Shown: piece by piece, positions 11,960-23,189 of the stretch
Layout: each line of letters opens with the position of its first letter
Position numbering within the stretch: position 1 is the stretch's first letter
NCBI GenBank assembly: GCA_015680685.1
Contig: MNCI01008611.1
Coordinates: 364,107 to 428,106, forward strand
Length of the DNA stretch: 64,000 nucleotides
Reading direction: 5' to 3'
From: Gnetum montanum
Lineage: Eukaryota; Streptophyta; Gnetopsida; Gnetales; Gnetaceae
The notes under the pieces: model-generated
What the model was told of the DNA's origin: nothing
The model's database searches: none
Seen by the model: the letters and a program-made list of their open reading frames with translations, nothing else
Program-made: the position numbers and the translations under genes

Positions 11960-13509
11960 CATTTTGTTGGAGGAGGTTTGTTATTTACTACTCAAAAGTA
12001 TCTATTCTTAAATAGAGAGATATGGTTATTACTAGGACAAGGTTCTAGCAATTACAATTGGAAGCTGTTTTGTGAGGGGCTTTTGGTGGAGTTTTTGCAA
12101 CAAATTTTTTATTTTTATTTTTTGCAAGCAATGATCCCAAGATGGAAAATACTAATTTCTCTTAGACCATAGAGACTAGGAAGAATTCTAAAGCTTTTGA
12201 TTTTGTTTTACTTGATGATTTATATGAATCCCTTCACAATACATATTTTACAAATTATTGAATTTGTTCATCTAAATAAGAGTTTTACACCAATTATTCA
12301 AGCTATCCTTAAATGCTATGGAATTAACATTTTGCATACCCACTATTTTTCCAAATCATTTTTGCTTGTCGAACAAGCTAATTCTGAAAGAAATCATTAG
12401 ATCTGAAAGTTTTTATGGATCAACATAATACTTTTATTAGTTGGGAATGGAAAGTGGATTTTGATCCATATTCTTTTGATTAGTCAAAAATTTCTTGTTG
12501 AATTGAATTAGAAAATCTTCCTCTTATTTTTCAAAGTGTTGAAAACAAAATTGTTAACAACATTGGCATAATCTAGAAGACAAAGTCAAAAACATTACTA
12601 GATGGTGTGCAGCATGCACCTTATTTTGTAAAGATTGATTTATGACAAAAGAAGATAAAATTAAAACTCAAAATCCTGTAATTAGCATTTTTGCCAAAGA
12701 TTACGTATTATAATTTGTGAAGATGTTGCAACTATTATTGCTATGAAGGCCATGTTATTGGAATCAGTCCTATTCTTAATAAAAAAGTAGTTCATGAGGA
12801 ATAATAATAATAATTTTTAAAAAAACCAAAGTAGTTTTCAACAAACAGAAATAAAATCTTCTTAGCATGTTCTCAACCTTTTACTAATCCTTTTAATTCT
12901 AAAGGTATCAATAAACTCTTGATATTTAAAAAGAATTCCTCTTTAGAAAAAAAATAAAATTTTAGCAAGGACTAACAAGGAAAATACTAATGCAAATGGA
13001 TGTTACTCAAGGCAACAAAAAAAGAAGAGGCATGCACCTACTGTTTTACTTTTAAAGCCCAAAGGTATCTCATTCTTTTTCTACTTCTCCTACTATTCTA
13101 AATGTTTTTTAATTAAATAATGCTTTTTCACTTATTAGTGACATGAATTGTAAGACAAATGTCAAGCTTGAAAAATAAGGATGGGGGCCTCCTCTCCCAC
13201 ATATCAATGTTAGTTATATCATGGATTATTTAGGGCCTTTCTAATAAGTCCAGAGCAAAGATTGCTAAGAAGTATCTTTCAAATAATCATTTATCTCTAG
13301 ATTTTCTTTTCCTACAAGAAATTAAGATTTCATCTTGTGATATTAATTTTGTTGGTAAATGCATTTTAAAAAATTACATTGTTTTTTCTAGTGCTCATGA
13401 AGTTAATAAAAGAGGTGTTGTTATTCTTATTAATAAAAATTGAACTAGAAAAGTTTTGAATTTTGGCTTTGACAATCTTAAAAGAGTTATTTGGATTATT
13501 TATCATAGT
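11960..13509 (+). mobile_element. LINE, 5' portion: ORF1 remnant and endonuclease start, cut by element A
   Basis: About 12420-12700 (plus) reads a decayed DUF4283-type ORF1 core: WEWKVDFDPYSF, then IELENLPLIFQSVENKI, then YFVKIDL, all in order. A lysine-rich tail follows (about 12950-13070). At 13200-13509 the endonuclease of ORF2 begins: GLSNKSRAKIAKKYL, LDFLFLQEIK (the catalytic Glu block), then NKRGVVILINKN and a run ending about 100 residues into the domain. The frame stops abruptly at 13509, where the LTR of element A begins. The LINE at 40112-43280 has the same strand and AT-rich style and could be its far side, but the rest of the endonuclease is missing. Confidence 0.7.
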
Positions 13510-15311
13510 TGATAAAGTCATAGTCAGTTAACTGCATCGATGCATACCTGTCAATGCATCATTTGATGCATTGGTGCATACATGTTGACATTGATTCACC
13601 TGGAGCTTATATAAATGCATGTACCATATGCATTTATGACACCTTTTGTCATTTTTGTAGCAAAGCTCTTACAATTTGCTTTGTAAAAATTAACCAAAAT
13701 TCTCTCTAAGTGCTCACAGCAGAGATTGAGTTGATTAAACAAAGTTTTATTTCAATACACGTTGTACTTGGATACTTCTACATGACAACAATAAAATCGA
13801 GATTAATTCCTTCCATTGTAGCACTTCGATTAGCACTTAGTTTATTTTTCAAGCATTTTACTTTAAATACATTTTACTTTCCTATACTTAGGAAATTAAT
13901 ATTTTATTCTGTAACAACGAGAGAACAACCACTTTGAGCATGTTATATTAATGCTTTGTAATCCCAATAGTGGATACTTAGTATGCCCAGCAGTAAACAC
14001 TTGGTAACCCAACAGCATTGGTATAAGTTTAGGATGGAAACAAAAAGTGGGAATGGATGTTCTACACCTACAATAGTTTAGATTATTCTTAATGCTATAA
14101 TTGGTTAGAAATTAATCTTCTAATAACTTTATTATTTTAATATTTTAATAATAAAAATACAAATATCTTATGCCTTAGTCACACTTAACCATACCAATGA
14201 AGTTAACATAAGTGATGATTAGTGATGAGAACGGTTACTCTAATAATTAGAGTGGTTATTATTAGAGTAGTTATTATTAGAGTAGTTACTCTAATTATTA
14301 GAGTGGTTAAAATTAGAGAGGCAGTTTCTCTAAAATTAGAGTGGCAATTTCTCTAAAATTAGAAGGGGCAGTTTCTCTAAAATTAGAGTGGTAGTTTTTG
14401 TAATTATTAGAGTAGTTGCTCCCAAGCCTATAAATACAGTGCACAATTTTTTAAAAAAAGGAAAAAAAGTCTAAAAAAGAAGTCTTGGAAGGAATTCTTC
14501 CAAGGGAAGTCTTTTAGAAGTCTTTTAGGAGTCAAGTTAGAGTAATTTCCAAGTGCCCGCAGCAGGAGGTCTAAGTGTGGACAGATCTTTATTCGAGCAT
14601 CGTGTACCTGAGCACACCTTGTGTATGGCAATAAAGATGAGCTCTTGGATTCATCCTTGTAACACTTGAGATTTGTTTTCTTACTCATTTATTTATTTTA
14701 TTTTCTTCTACATTTATTTTATTTTACATTTCTGTTATTAGCACACACTGTACAATCACTTCGAGCATGCGTGTAACACTTGGTAACCCAGTAACGATTA
14801 GCGTTTGGTAATCCCAATAGTGTTGCACTAGTTCAGGATGTGTACGGCAAGTGAGAATGGATACTGGTGTTAAGATTAGTTTAAAGCCTAGTTAATCAAT
14901 AGTTAAGTTAAATTAGTCACTTAGTTATCTCTCTCTTTCCTCCCTTATTAGCAGCAGGACATAAAAACATAAAAGCTATAAAAATCATATGCCTCAAACT
15001 TACTTAACCATACAATTGTGACATACAAGTAAGTTTGGGAAGACAACGATCAATCAACCCGTCATTGTTCCACAAAGGCACATAGGCACTTAGTCCTTGG
15101 AATTCGATCGGATTGTGCATAAAACACTTGTATCCGTATGGTTAAGCGTAGGGGTACCTTGCCGCTCATCAATTAGAAAGACAAAGACCAACCACATCAC
15201 ACTTAATTATTTAGAATACTAGCCACTCAAGGTTCCACAAAATTCAACTAGATTACGCATACATGCTTGTGATTCATATGGATGGGTGTAGAGAACACTT
15301 GTCGCTCATCA
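13510..15311 (+). repeat. 5' LTR of element A, split by a solo LTR
   Basis: The LTR begins TGATAAAGTC at 13510 and ends GTCGCTCATCA at 15311. Without the nested insertion (14213-15171) it is 843 bp. Its U3 has ATGCAT/ATCGAT palindromic motifs (about 13535-13585), a TATATAAA box at 13608-13615 and the U5 block shared by this lineage (CTTGGTAACCCA, then GTATAAGTTTAGGATGG) at about 13995-14040. Directly after it, 15312-15330 is a worn primer site for tRNA-Asp. Confidence 0.75.
14213..15171 (+). mobile_element. Solo LTR of an Athila-type relative, nested in the LTR of element A
   Basis: This 959-bp LTR runs from TGATGATTAG to GCCGCTCATCA. It is flanked by 5-bp duplications, ATAAG (14208-14212) and ATTAG (15172-15176), with one mismatch. 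Sequence after 15176 resumes the U5 of the outer LTR. Inside are a U3 array of CTCTAAAATTAGAG-type palindromes (about 14235-14415), TATAAATA at 14429-14436 and AATAAA near 14630. Its U5 closely resembles the LTRs of element E. A primer site and coding sequence are absent, as expected after LTR-LTR recombination. Confidence 0.85.
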
Positions 15312-15330
15312 TTAGTGCCATTACTAGGAA
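15312..15330 (+). other. Degenerate primer-binding site, tRNA-Asp type (element A)
   Basis: TTAGTGCCATTACTAGGAA lies directly after the LTR. It is a decayed version of the site complementary to the 3' end of plant tRNA-Asp (TGGCGCCGTTGCCGGGGA), which is usual for Athila elements and better kept in C and E. Confidence 0.55.
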
Positions 15331-15458
15331 TGTCTTCTATGTGCACTAAGTGTTTTAGAAAATTAGATCATACAAGATCATTGTCTGAACATAACAAATC
15401 ACCATTAAGAAAAATAATAATATTTTATTCAAGACACACTACAAGAACAAATTGAAAG

Positions 15459-17810
15459 ATGTCTTCTTCTCGTAGGGTTGATTCCCCACCTACTAATAAT
15501 TATACAAAGTAACATGACAAAATAAAGAAAAATGCATATGAAGTACCCCAACAACTTAAGGTTTTCTACACCCATCCAAATCCTTACTATTCGAATTTCA
15601 CTTTCATCCTTCATCAAAATGAACAATTGCGATGGAGAGACTTGAAGTGGCAACGTTAATCATATCATTCTATCAATGCTCATGATAGCACTAATAGAGC
15701 TAGGGCTTGAAGCAACAACCCTGAAGTACCAAGCAATAGATCACCTCTTCAAAGGTTATCAACCTACAAAGGTCTAACTTCGAAAAGAAAAAACTCAAGG
15801 AAGTGCAACATAAAGTCTTCAAGGGAAAAAGGGTTTCAATCACACTAACATCACAATTAGAGGAGGAAGACATAGAATATCCTTTAGGGTGATCTCAATG
15901 CCAAGGTCCTCCTCCCTTTGGTAAAGATAACATGACTCATCAATGGCTATATTTAACCTTGGTAAGCAACCAAATCAAGGGAAGAGCTAGACTCATAACT
16001 AGGGGGACCTTAAGGCCAAGGTTTCCTAGTCATTGAGCAAGAGAACAACCAAGAGATTAGAGAAGGGAAGCAAGCTAACATAACTCTCCTAGCTCTTCGT
16101 CTTCACCATCCTCTTCATCATCTAGCTCTGACAAGAAGAAATATGAATGAGACCAAAGAGGAAATGATTGAAGGCAAGGTGGAGATGAGAGAAGGCCCAC
16201 TTATAAAGATGGGAGAGGGAAATGTATACAACACCAAAAAGAAGAGGGATATCATCAAGAAAGAAGGTATAACAAATTACATCATAAGAGACATGGCCAT
16301 GACAGGGACCACATTGAACAAGATGACTATGATGAACCACTACTTGCTACAAGAAGCATGATCAACATTTGTGAGGTAGTTTACATTTCCACCATGCATC
16401 AAAGGGATAGCTGGATCAAATAACTTAATGTCAAAAATATTCTCAAATTTGAGGGAAGTTAGAATACTAATTTGTAGCACCATCTGCAAGCCTTTCATGA
16501 TGCCTAAGCCTTACAAAATATAGAAAATGACTAGCAAAACCTTAAATTATTTCCTAGGATGCTCATAAAGGAAGCTAAAAATTGGTATCAGTCTTTGGAA
16601 CTAGAATCTATTTGTAGATGCAATACAATGCTAGAGCTATTTAATGACAAGTATTATACATACTCTAGGATGTTCAATTTGAGGAAGCAGATTCAAGGGT
16701 GGAAACAAGGTAATCATAAATCTCTTAATATGGCCTTAGGTAGTTACTATTCATTACTACACTGATGCTAAGTCCATAGCTTCTCTCAAAGGAATTAGCT
16801 TTGCCATATCATAGATGGACTCAAAACAAAACTAGAGAGACTCTTGGGATCTATAGCCAAGTAAGACTATTAGAAATGAGGACTCATCAAATCCAAAGGC
16901 TCATTAATCAAGTAGCAAAAAAAGAAGGAAAGTTAAAGAAGAGAGAAACTACAAAGGAAGATAATAAATACCCCTCCATTCGCAAAAATGAGGTATATCT
17001 CTATGACCCAAAGGAGGAAGCATCATTGAAGAAGGTTGTGCAAAGAAAAATCTTGACGATCTAAAAATATGTTACTGAAATATCAGTCAAGGTGGATGGG
17101 ATTTAGGACTCTCTAGATGAGAAGTTTCAAATGACACTTAAAATCATGAAAGAAAAAATAGAGTAGGGGAGTAAGGACAAGGATAAGAGAAGGAAGAAGA
17201 ATATAGTAAAGAACTATCATCATTAGAAAGGTAAGGCTACATCAGTAGATGAGTTTGTAAATTCAGATAGATAATGAAGGATGTGACATTTGCCAATACA
17301 ATCATTCCAAGGGATGTTGCCCAATTCTATCATACTTACAAGAATCTGGGATCTATGCCTTAAACCCAAAGCTTGTTAAGAGATAACCACTTAGGAGGTT
17401 GCCTTATCCTCAATGTTACTATTGGCAACAATTCCACCAATAGCAGTACTATCCAAGTGGAATGCCACATCAACCTCAGGATTACTATCATTAGTGGCAA
17501 AACCCATAACTCTGAGGGATGTCACCACGAAGGCAATAGTACCCTTATTGGCAACCAAATCCATATTGCTATTATGTCCAACAACCTATGCTACTAAGTG
17601 GCTTTACAACCCATACTTCTTCCCATTATTAGTGTTCTCTTGAATATCATCAACTTGTTACTCCATGTGCCAAATCTCCTTCCACATAAACTCCTTATTA
17701 CCCTCAGCAATACTATTCACCTCATAACTCCACTCCCTTACCTCTTATACCACCTATGCAAGGTGAAATACCTCCATAGCTCTAACAATGCAATGCCACA
17801 AGAGTAGTAA
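15459..17810 (+). pseudogene. gag of element A
   Basis: This is the capsid/nucleocapsid gene, broken into several frames. It starts at the ATG at 15459 (MSSSRRVDSPP). At about 15550-15650 is the N-terminal block FYTHPNPYYSNFTFILHQNE, shared with elements C and E. The Retrotrans_gag-like core is at 16559-16765 (LIKEAKNWYQSLE, MLELFNDKYYTYSR, KQIQGWKQG) and 16800-16920. A zinc knuckle CDICQYNHSKGC lies at about 17285-17320, followed by GIYALNPKLVKR. A Gln/Pro/Tyr-rich stretch up to about 17810 leads to the protease. The gag resembles that of E and C region by region, so the three elements belong to one lineage. Confidence 0.75.
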
Positions 17811-17979
17811 ACTTATAAGTGGGTGACAACTCAAGTGGTTCTAAGCATTAAGTCTTTAAAAGGTCATTTTTAAGCCTAACAGTCCACTTAAATGATCACA
17901 AGCATCTGTGGCTATGGACTCCTCTCAAACTACTCAAGGAATGCCTACCAAGTCTCTTTCAAATCAAAGATCCCAAAAT

Positions 17980-18486
17980 GTTCAAATAATCATGTTAAAT
18001 TATGCAATTATAGATTGGATAAAAGTAGGGTACATTCCCAAGAAGAGAACTAACCTTGAAAGCCCTTTGATCTATTTGTAGATTGCGAGGAATGATCTGT
18101 GCAAGGCTCTATTAAACTTAGGTTTTGATGTAAATTTAATCTTTCAAGAGATGTGCAGAACTTAGAATTTTCCTTCACTAAAGAATGACAATATCCTATT
18201 AGAGCTTGTGGATCAATCCATTACTACTTTGTTGAGATTAGTAGAGGATATTGTGATTACTGTTAGTAGGTGCTCATATCCAATAGACTTCCTAGTGATC
18301 CATGTGAATAATTGTAAGAGGGACTTACTAATTAGTATGAGGAGGGCTTGGCTAAGTATCATTGATACCAAGCTAGAAATCAAAGACCTCTGCTTGAAAA
18401 TATATAACGAGAATGAGTTTGACAAAATAGAAAAGAATAAAGTTCCATGCATCACATATAGTGACACAAGGTACAACTGCATGTAG
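17980..18486 (+). pseudogene. Aspartic protease of element A
   Basis: This is the retroviral-type protease domain between gag and RT. The frame reads DWIKVGYIPKKR, then ARNDLCKALLNLGFDVNLI. The catalytic D-S/T-G triad position has become NLG, so the enzyme would be inactive. The C-terminal half (18208-18486) is open: a VEDIVITVSRCSYPIDFLV strand, then GRAWL-like MRRAWLSIIDTKLEI, then VPCITYSD. The same blocks occur in E at 57596-58347. Confidence 0.7.
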
Positions 18487-20269
18487 AAAATATGAACAAT
18501 CAAAAGTACATCCATTACAACATGCAAGATGTGTGTTGAAACTACTAGTATTCAAAGGTGCTTGTATACAATAACCACAAAACAAGAAGGCACCTAATGA
18601 TTGACTACAAACAACTACTTTAGTTTTACAATGTACATGGAACTACTAGAGATCCTCATAAGTGCATATAAAAATAAGATTGACGAGATGGAGTAAATCG
18701 AGAGCTAACTCCCCAAAGCTAAGCACATAAAAAAATTAGAGATCGATTGGAGAGAGTTGGAAGTGTTGTTACATTTTTGGCCATTTTATGAAGTAGACTT
18801 TATAATGTTGTAACATTGGAAGTAAATTATTACCAAAAAGAAAGAAGAGCCTAAGATTGAAAGGAGATTCCATGCTAAAATAAGAGAGGGTTCCTAAGCT
18901 AAAGAGCTATGGAGGTATTAAACATTGAATGATGGTTTATGTTCTTTGAAGTGTTTCCAAATGCCCATGCAATAAGCTTAAAAAGATCTTTGGAATGACA
19001 GCTTTTGCAAATTATAAAATCTAGTTGAATGAGCAAGCTTAACTTATTACTTTAAAACAAAAGCTTTAGTTCTAATTCCTTTTTGGCTCTAGCACATAAG
19101 CTATTGTTCAATTAAAGTTCTAAAATTGCAAAAAGAAAGAGATGAGCTATGCTAAGGCTGTTGGAAGTAGAAACTATTTTAGCCATGAAAAACCGTGTGA
19201 GAAACAAGCTTGATTGTAGTCACTTTAACCTAACACTCCCATTAGTTGCAATTTATTTTACTTTCAGTCCCACCATTAGCTCCTTATAATAAGGATCTAA
19301 GATTATGAAGGTAGAAAAGGCTTAGCAAAGATAGTTAAGCTCTAAAAAAGAAAGAAAAGGAAGCTTCATAAGCCATTATCAATGTATCTAGCTTATTATG
19401 AGTGTTATAAATGCAATGGCTTGAAGAATAGCTTAGCACAAATACATTGGCCTCATAAACTCTTTTGATTAAAATCTAGTATAGAAACATTAGATAAATG
19501 ATCAAAAGTCTAAGCTACAATATTGTGCGTAATAAGAAGCAAAAACATCTCATAAGCTTTGTGGGATTTGTCTAATAAATAGCTTTTGGATGTTTGCAGA
19601 TTCTCATCTAGATGAGATTCACTCATTTAGGTGCTTAAAAGTTCATCTTGATCTTTTGATGCCACATCAAATTTCCATGTCATCTTCTCTTCACATTAGC
19701 ATGCTATCAAGCCTGTTCATAAGAATGAATTCACTGCTACATATCCACTCTGCTATGTGGCAAGCTGCCATATCACCATCTAGATTGGGCTTATTATTAT
19801 TTTTATCTAGATGAGTTTTGCGACCTCTTTGACATCATCTTCTACCCACATCAGCATGACTTTTATGTCATGTCAACTCATAGAACTAGGTCATGAAGCA
19901 GAAATTCAACCCTATAATGTCACTTTGCCATGTCATCAATGCCATAATGACTTTGCCACTTTAGCTTCCTGCCATGTTAGCTATTCGAGTCAATTTGCCT
20001 CTACAAACCAAATCTACCACGTAAGCTTTGACACATCTGAGTATGCCACAACAACATCAATGACATCATCATCATGTTAGCATGCATAGCCATTTTGTGA
20101 AGATAAAATTTAGCTTCATGAATTAGCTCTACCACTTCAACACAACACCATGTCATCACCGTCACATCAACACCCTACCACGTCAGCATGTAGAGCTCAT
20201 TCATGAGGCCACATTCTAGCCTCATTAATGAGTAAATAAGGCTTGATCCATTGAATCAAATCATTAAAA
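18487..20269 (+). other. Protease-RT linker remnant, then unassigned DNA
   Basis: About 18600-18930 still reads as decayed linker between protease and RT on plus (for example KLEIDWRELEVLLHFWPFYEVDF). From about 18960 to 20269 no coding similarity is visible. This stretch may be the outer part of the insertion that ends at 21700, or an older insertion. It holds the CCAYRTCA-type motif cluster at 19640-20215. Confidence 0.5.
19640..20215 (+). repeat. Cluster of degenerate TGCCAYRTCAKC motifs
   Basis: At least a dozen imperfect copies of a motif near TGCCACGTCAGC recur at irregular 20-60-base spacing. Examples are GATGCCACATCA, TTTCCATGTCATC, CTGCCATATCACC, CCCACATCAGC, TTGCCATGTCATC, CTGCCATGTTAGC, CACCATGTCATCACC and TACCACGTCAGC. 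Their order and flanks differ, so this looks like an amplified short motif in a non-coding region such as a U3, not a classical satellite. Confidence 0.6.
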
Positions 20270-21700
20270 AACATGTTGTTATAAGAAGTTACTCGGGAGT
20301 TAGAAATTAGATAGCTTTAAAACAAAATTCAATGAACCATGCTCTCTTAAGGGAATGTAGTTATCATTGAAGGAGCTCAAAATGTGGAGGATTTGTAGGA
20401 CAACTATTCAATGTCCTATATGAACAAGACACTTGGCAACTATAACATTTAATTTCTATGGTAGTTATAACTAAATTCCCATGGTGGTTGTAACTAATTT
20501 TAATTTTCCATGATGTTTGTAACTACCAAGAACCCATTATAAAAAGAGCTTTAAGGGTAGAATAAAGGGAGGAAGGGAACTTAGAAGAAGACATATTAAA
20601 GATTTCTTGTAAAAATAGCTTGCTAATTGCATCATCAATTCAACTACTTTGTTTAAATCCTATGAGTTATTTTCTTTTCATTTTATCTTAGTTTCTTAGC
20701 TAATAGTTCAAGTAGTATTGTGCTTGACATTTAATTATGGGATTTCCAATTGCTCTTATAGCTCTATTTTCTTACAATTCTATAGTTCTATTAGTTAGCC
20801 ATGTAAGAGCTTATATTTTCCTTTGAAAAGCATATTGAGCAATTTAATAGTAATGTCTTTATGAAATTGCATGTTTGAGTCTAGACGGTCTAGAAAATCT
20901 TTGATATTTTGAGTTGACTTGAAATAACTTTGATTTTAAAGTTTTTCCTTCATGTTCAATCTTGAAATTATTATACCTCTTATGATAACTCTATTATTGC
21001 AATTCTTGAAAGCTATTAACTAGCCATATAATAGCTTGTATTTTGTCTTTTATAAAGCATTTTGGTAGCTTAATAGAAGTGTCTTTTATGAAATTGCTTG
21101 TTGAGCTTGGAGGGTTTGGAAAATTTGTAACACTTTAGGTTAAATTGGAATAGATTCTATCTTTAAGTGTTTTCTCATGTTTAATTTATCTCACTTAAAT
21201 GTTTGAGATTTCACAAAAATATGCTTTTTCTCTTCTTCTCTTTTAAAATCTATAGAATCTCACTCTATTTTTATTTTTCTTGTAGAGTTTTCTCTCTAAG
21301 GAAAACTAAGAGTAGATTTTTGCAAAAATGTGCTTAAGCATTTTGGTGAAATTTTATTTGTTTTAAGCAATGTACTATAGGGACTATATAGACTAAGTGA
21401 CTTGACAAAATAAGAGCTTTTAATGATCCACAGTATTCGAAAAGGTTAGTTAGATTTCTGAATTAATAGCTAGTTACAGTTCATACACCAACCCAATCAT
21501 TTCAACATTCATAATAGCAAACACACATATAAGCTTAGTTCATTCTATTACCATTGAGTTTATTTGGAGGTATATGGACCTTGGTGTTTCCAGAGACTAG
21601 TAAACACCTAAACTCAAGTTTGAAGGAACACCTTTGGTTTCCCATGATTCTAGTCACAAGATAGAAGAAAAATGTTGGCGATCCCAAACGGTCATCAACA
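20270..21700 (+). mobile_element. LTR of the element B family inserted in element A (solo LTR)
   Basis: This block is homologous, in opposite orientation, to the LTR at 48039-49572. Shared parts are GACACTTGGCAACTATAAC, the TATAAAAAGAGC box near 20538, the long AT-rich R/U5 with repeated GAGCAATTTAATAG/AGCTTAATAGAAG segments, and the end CCTTGGTGTTTCCAGAGACTAG to CATCAACA at 21700. No primer site or gag follows. Instead the pol frame of element A resumes at about 21710, so it is a solo LTR. The 5' border is approximate and I could not find a clean target duplication. Confidence 0.65.
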
Positions 21701-21709
21701 GGAAGTCCC

Positions 21710-23110
21710 TAACACTTCTAAATAGAAGACCTTGAAGGTAAAATCCTTATTGACATCTTTAGATTATGTATTCTTAGAAAATGAGAAGTTGATAATTATA
21801 AATGCCTAACTCATCAAAGAGTAGAAGAAAAATTTGTTGACAGTAGTCAACAAATGGACAACATTTTTTGCCTAGTCATATGATGAGATAACAGGAATAG
21901 ATTTACACATATGCTAGTATCAAATCTACATAAACTCTACTATAAAATCCAAGAGGAAGCTACAAAGGAGATTGAATCCAAAGCTAAAACAAGTTGTTAA
22001 AATAGTAACTTCTCAAGATTGGGTTCATTTATCCAGTGGCAGAAAGTGAGTGAGTAAGCTTGCTTGTTATTGTACCAAAGAAAAGGGAGCAATGGAGAGT
22101 TTATATAGACTTTAGGCTACTAAACATGGCCACTTTCAAAGATCATTTTTCATTGTCATTTGTGGACCAGGTTTAGGATACTATTGTAGGGCACAACTAC
22201 TATAGTTTTCTAGATAAGTATATTGGCTACAATCAGATTCAAATTGCTTTAGAAGACTAGGCCAAAGTAATGTTCACAAGTCTTTGGGAAAATTTTACAT
22301 ACAAAAAGATTCCCTTTGGTCTATGTAATGTTCCTATAACCTTCCAATGCTTAGTCCTCAGCATCTTTTAGCAATAAATTAGCAGTGGCATAGAAGTCTT
22401 TATGGTTGACTTCTCCACCTATGGTGCATATTTTGAACAAGCCTTGGACCATATTGAGCAAGTGCTGAAATGAAGTATGGGAATAAACTTGCAATTTAAC
22501 TAGAAGAAAAGCCATTGAATGGTCTAGGAGGACATTGTCCTAGGAGATCAAACTTTAGAAAAAATTATTAAGATGAACCCTAATAAGGTAGGAATCATCA
22601 AAGGAATTATTAAATAACCCCAACTAGTCAAGGATGTGAGGTTATTCCTTGGACATATTGGTTACTATAGGCGCTTTATTAAAAAATTTTCAAAAATTGC
22701 CAAGCCACTTGTTAAGCTTACTAAAAAGGATGTAGCATTTAAATGGACTAAGGATTACGAACAAGCATTCTAGCACTTGAAGAAAAAATTTGTAGAAACA
22801 CCAATTCTACGCATACTTGATTAGTCCAAATCTTTCTATAGCATGATAGATGTATCCAATTTTGCATTGGAAGTAATGCTTACATAAATGGATAATCAAA
22901 AACATCCATATTACATCCATTGTATAAATACAAGCATTGTGAGTACACAACTTAATTACACTACCATAGAAAAGGAACTCATGATGATGGTGTATGCTCT
23001 TGAGAAATTTAAGCACTATGTGCTTAGATACCTTATTTTTGTGCACGTTGATCATAGTGCAATTCACTTTCTCATGAACAAGCCAATAGTGATGTATAGT
23101 GGTTGGTGAT
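21710..23110 (+). pseudogene. Reverse transcriptase and RNase H of element A (Athila clade)
   Basis: RT motifs appear in order across frames: the N-terminal LDYVFLENEK and ITGIDLHIC (21750-21920), RKLQRRLNPK (about 21952-21985), GAWRVYIDFRLLN (about 22085-22125), SFLDKYIGYNQIQIA (about 22205-22250), FGLCNVPITFQ (about 22315) and EVFMVDFSTYG (about 22395). The last should be FMDDFS; the first catalytic Asp has become Val. RNase H follows: VRLFLGHIGYYRRFIKKFSKIAKPL (22640-22705), then NYTTIEKELMMMVYALEKFKHYVL (about 22950-23025). In-frame stops are frequent. No archaeal-type second RNase H is seen here, unlike element B. Confidence 0.8.
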
Positions 23111-23189
23111 TCTACAAGAGTTTGATTTAATAATGATGGATAGAAAGGGAACCAAGAACATGGTTGCTAATCATTTATCTTAGTTAAGA

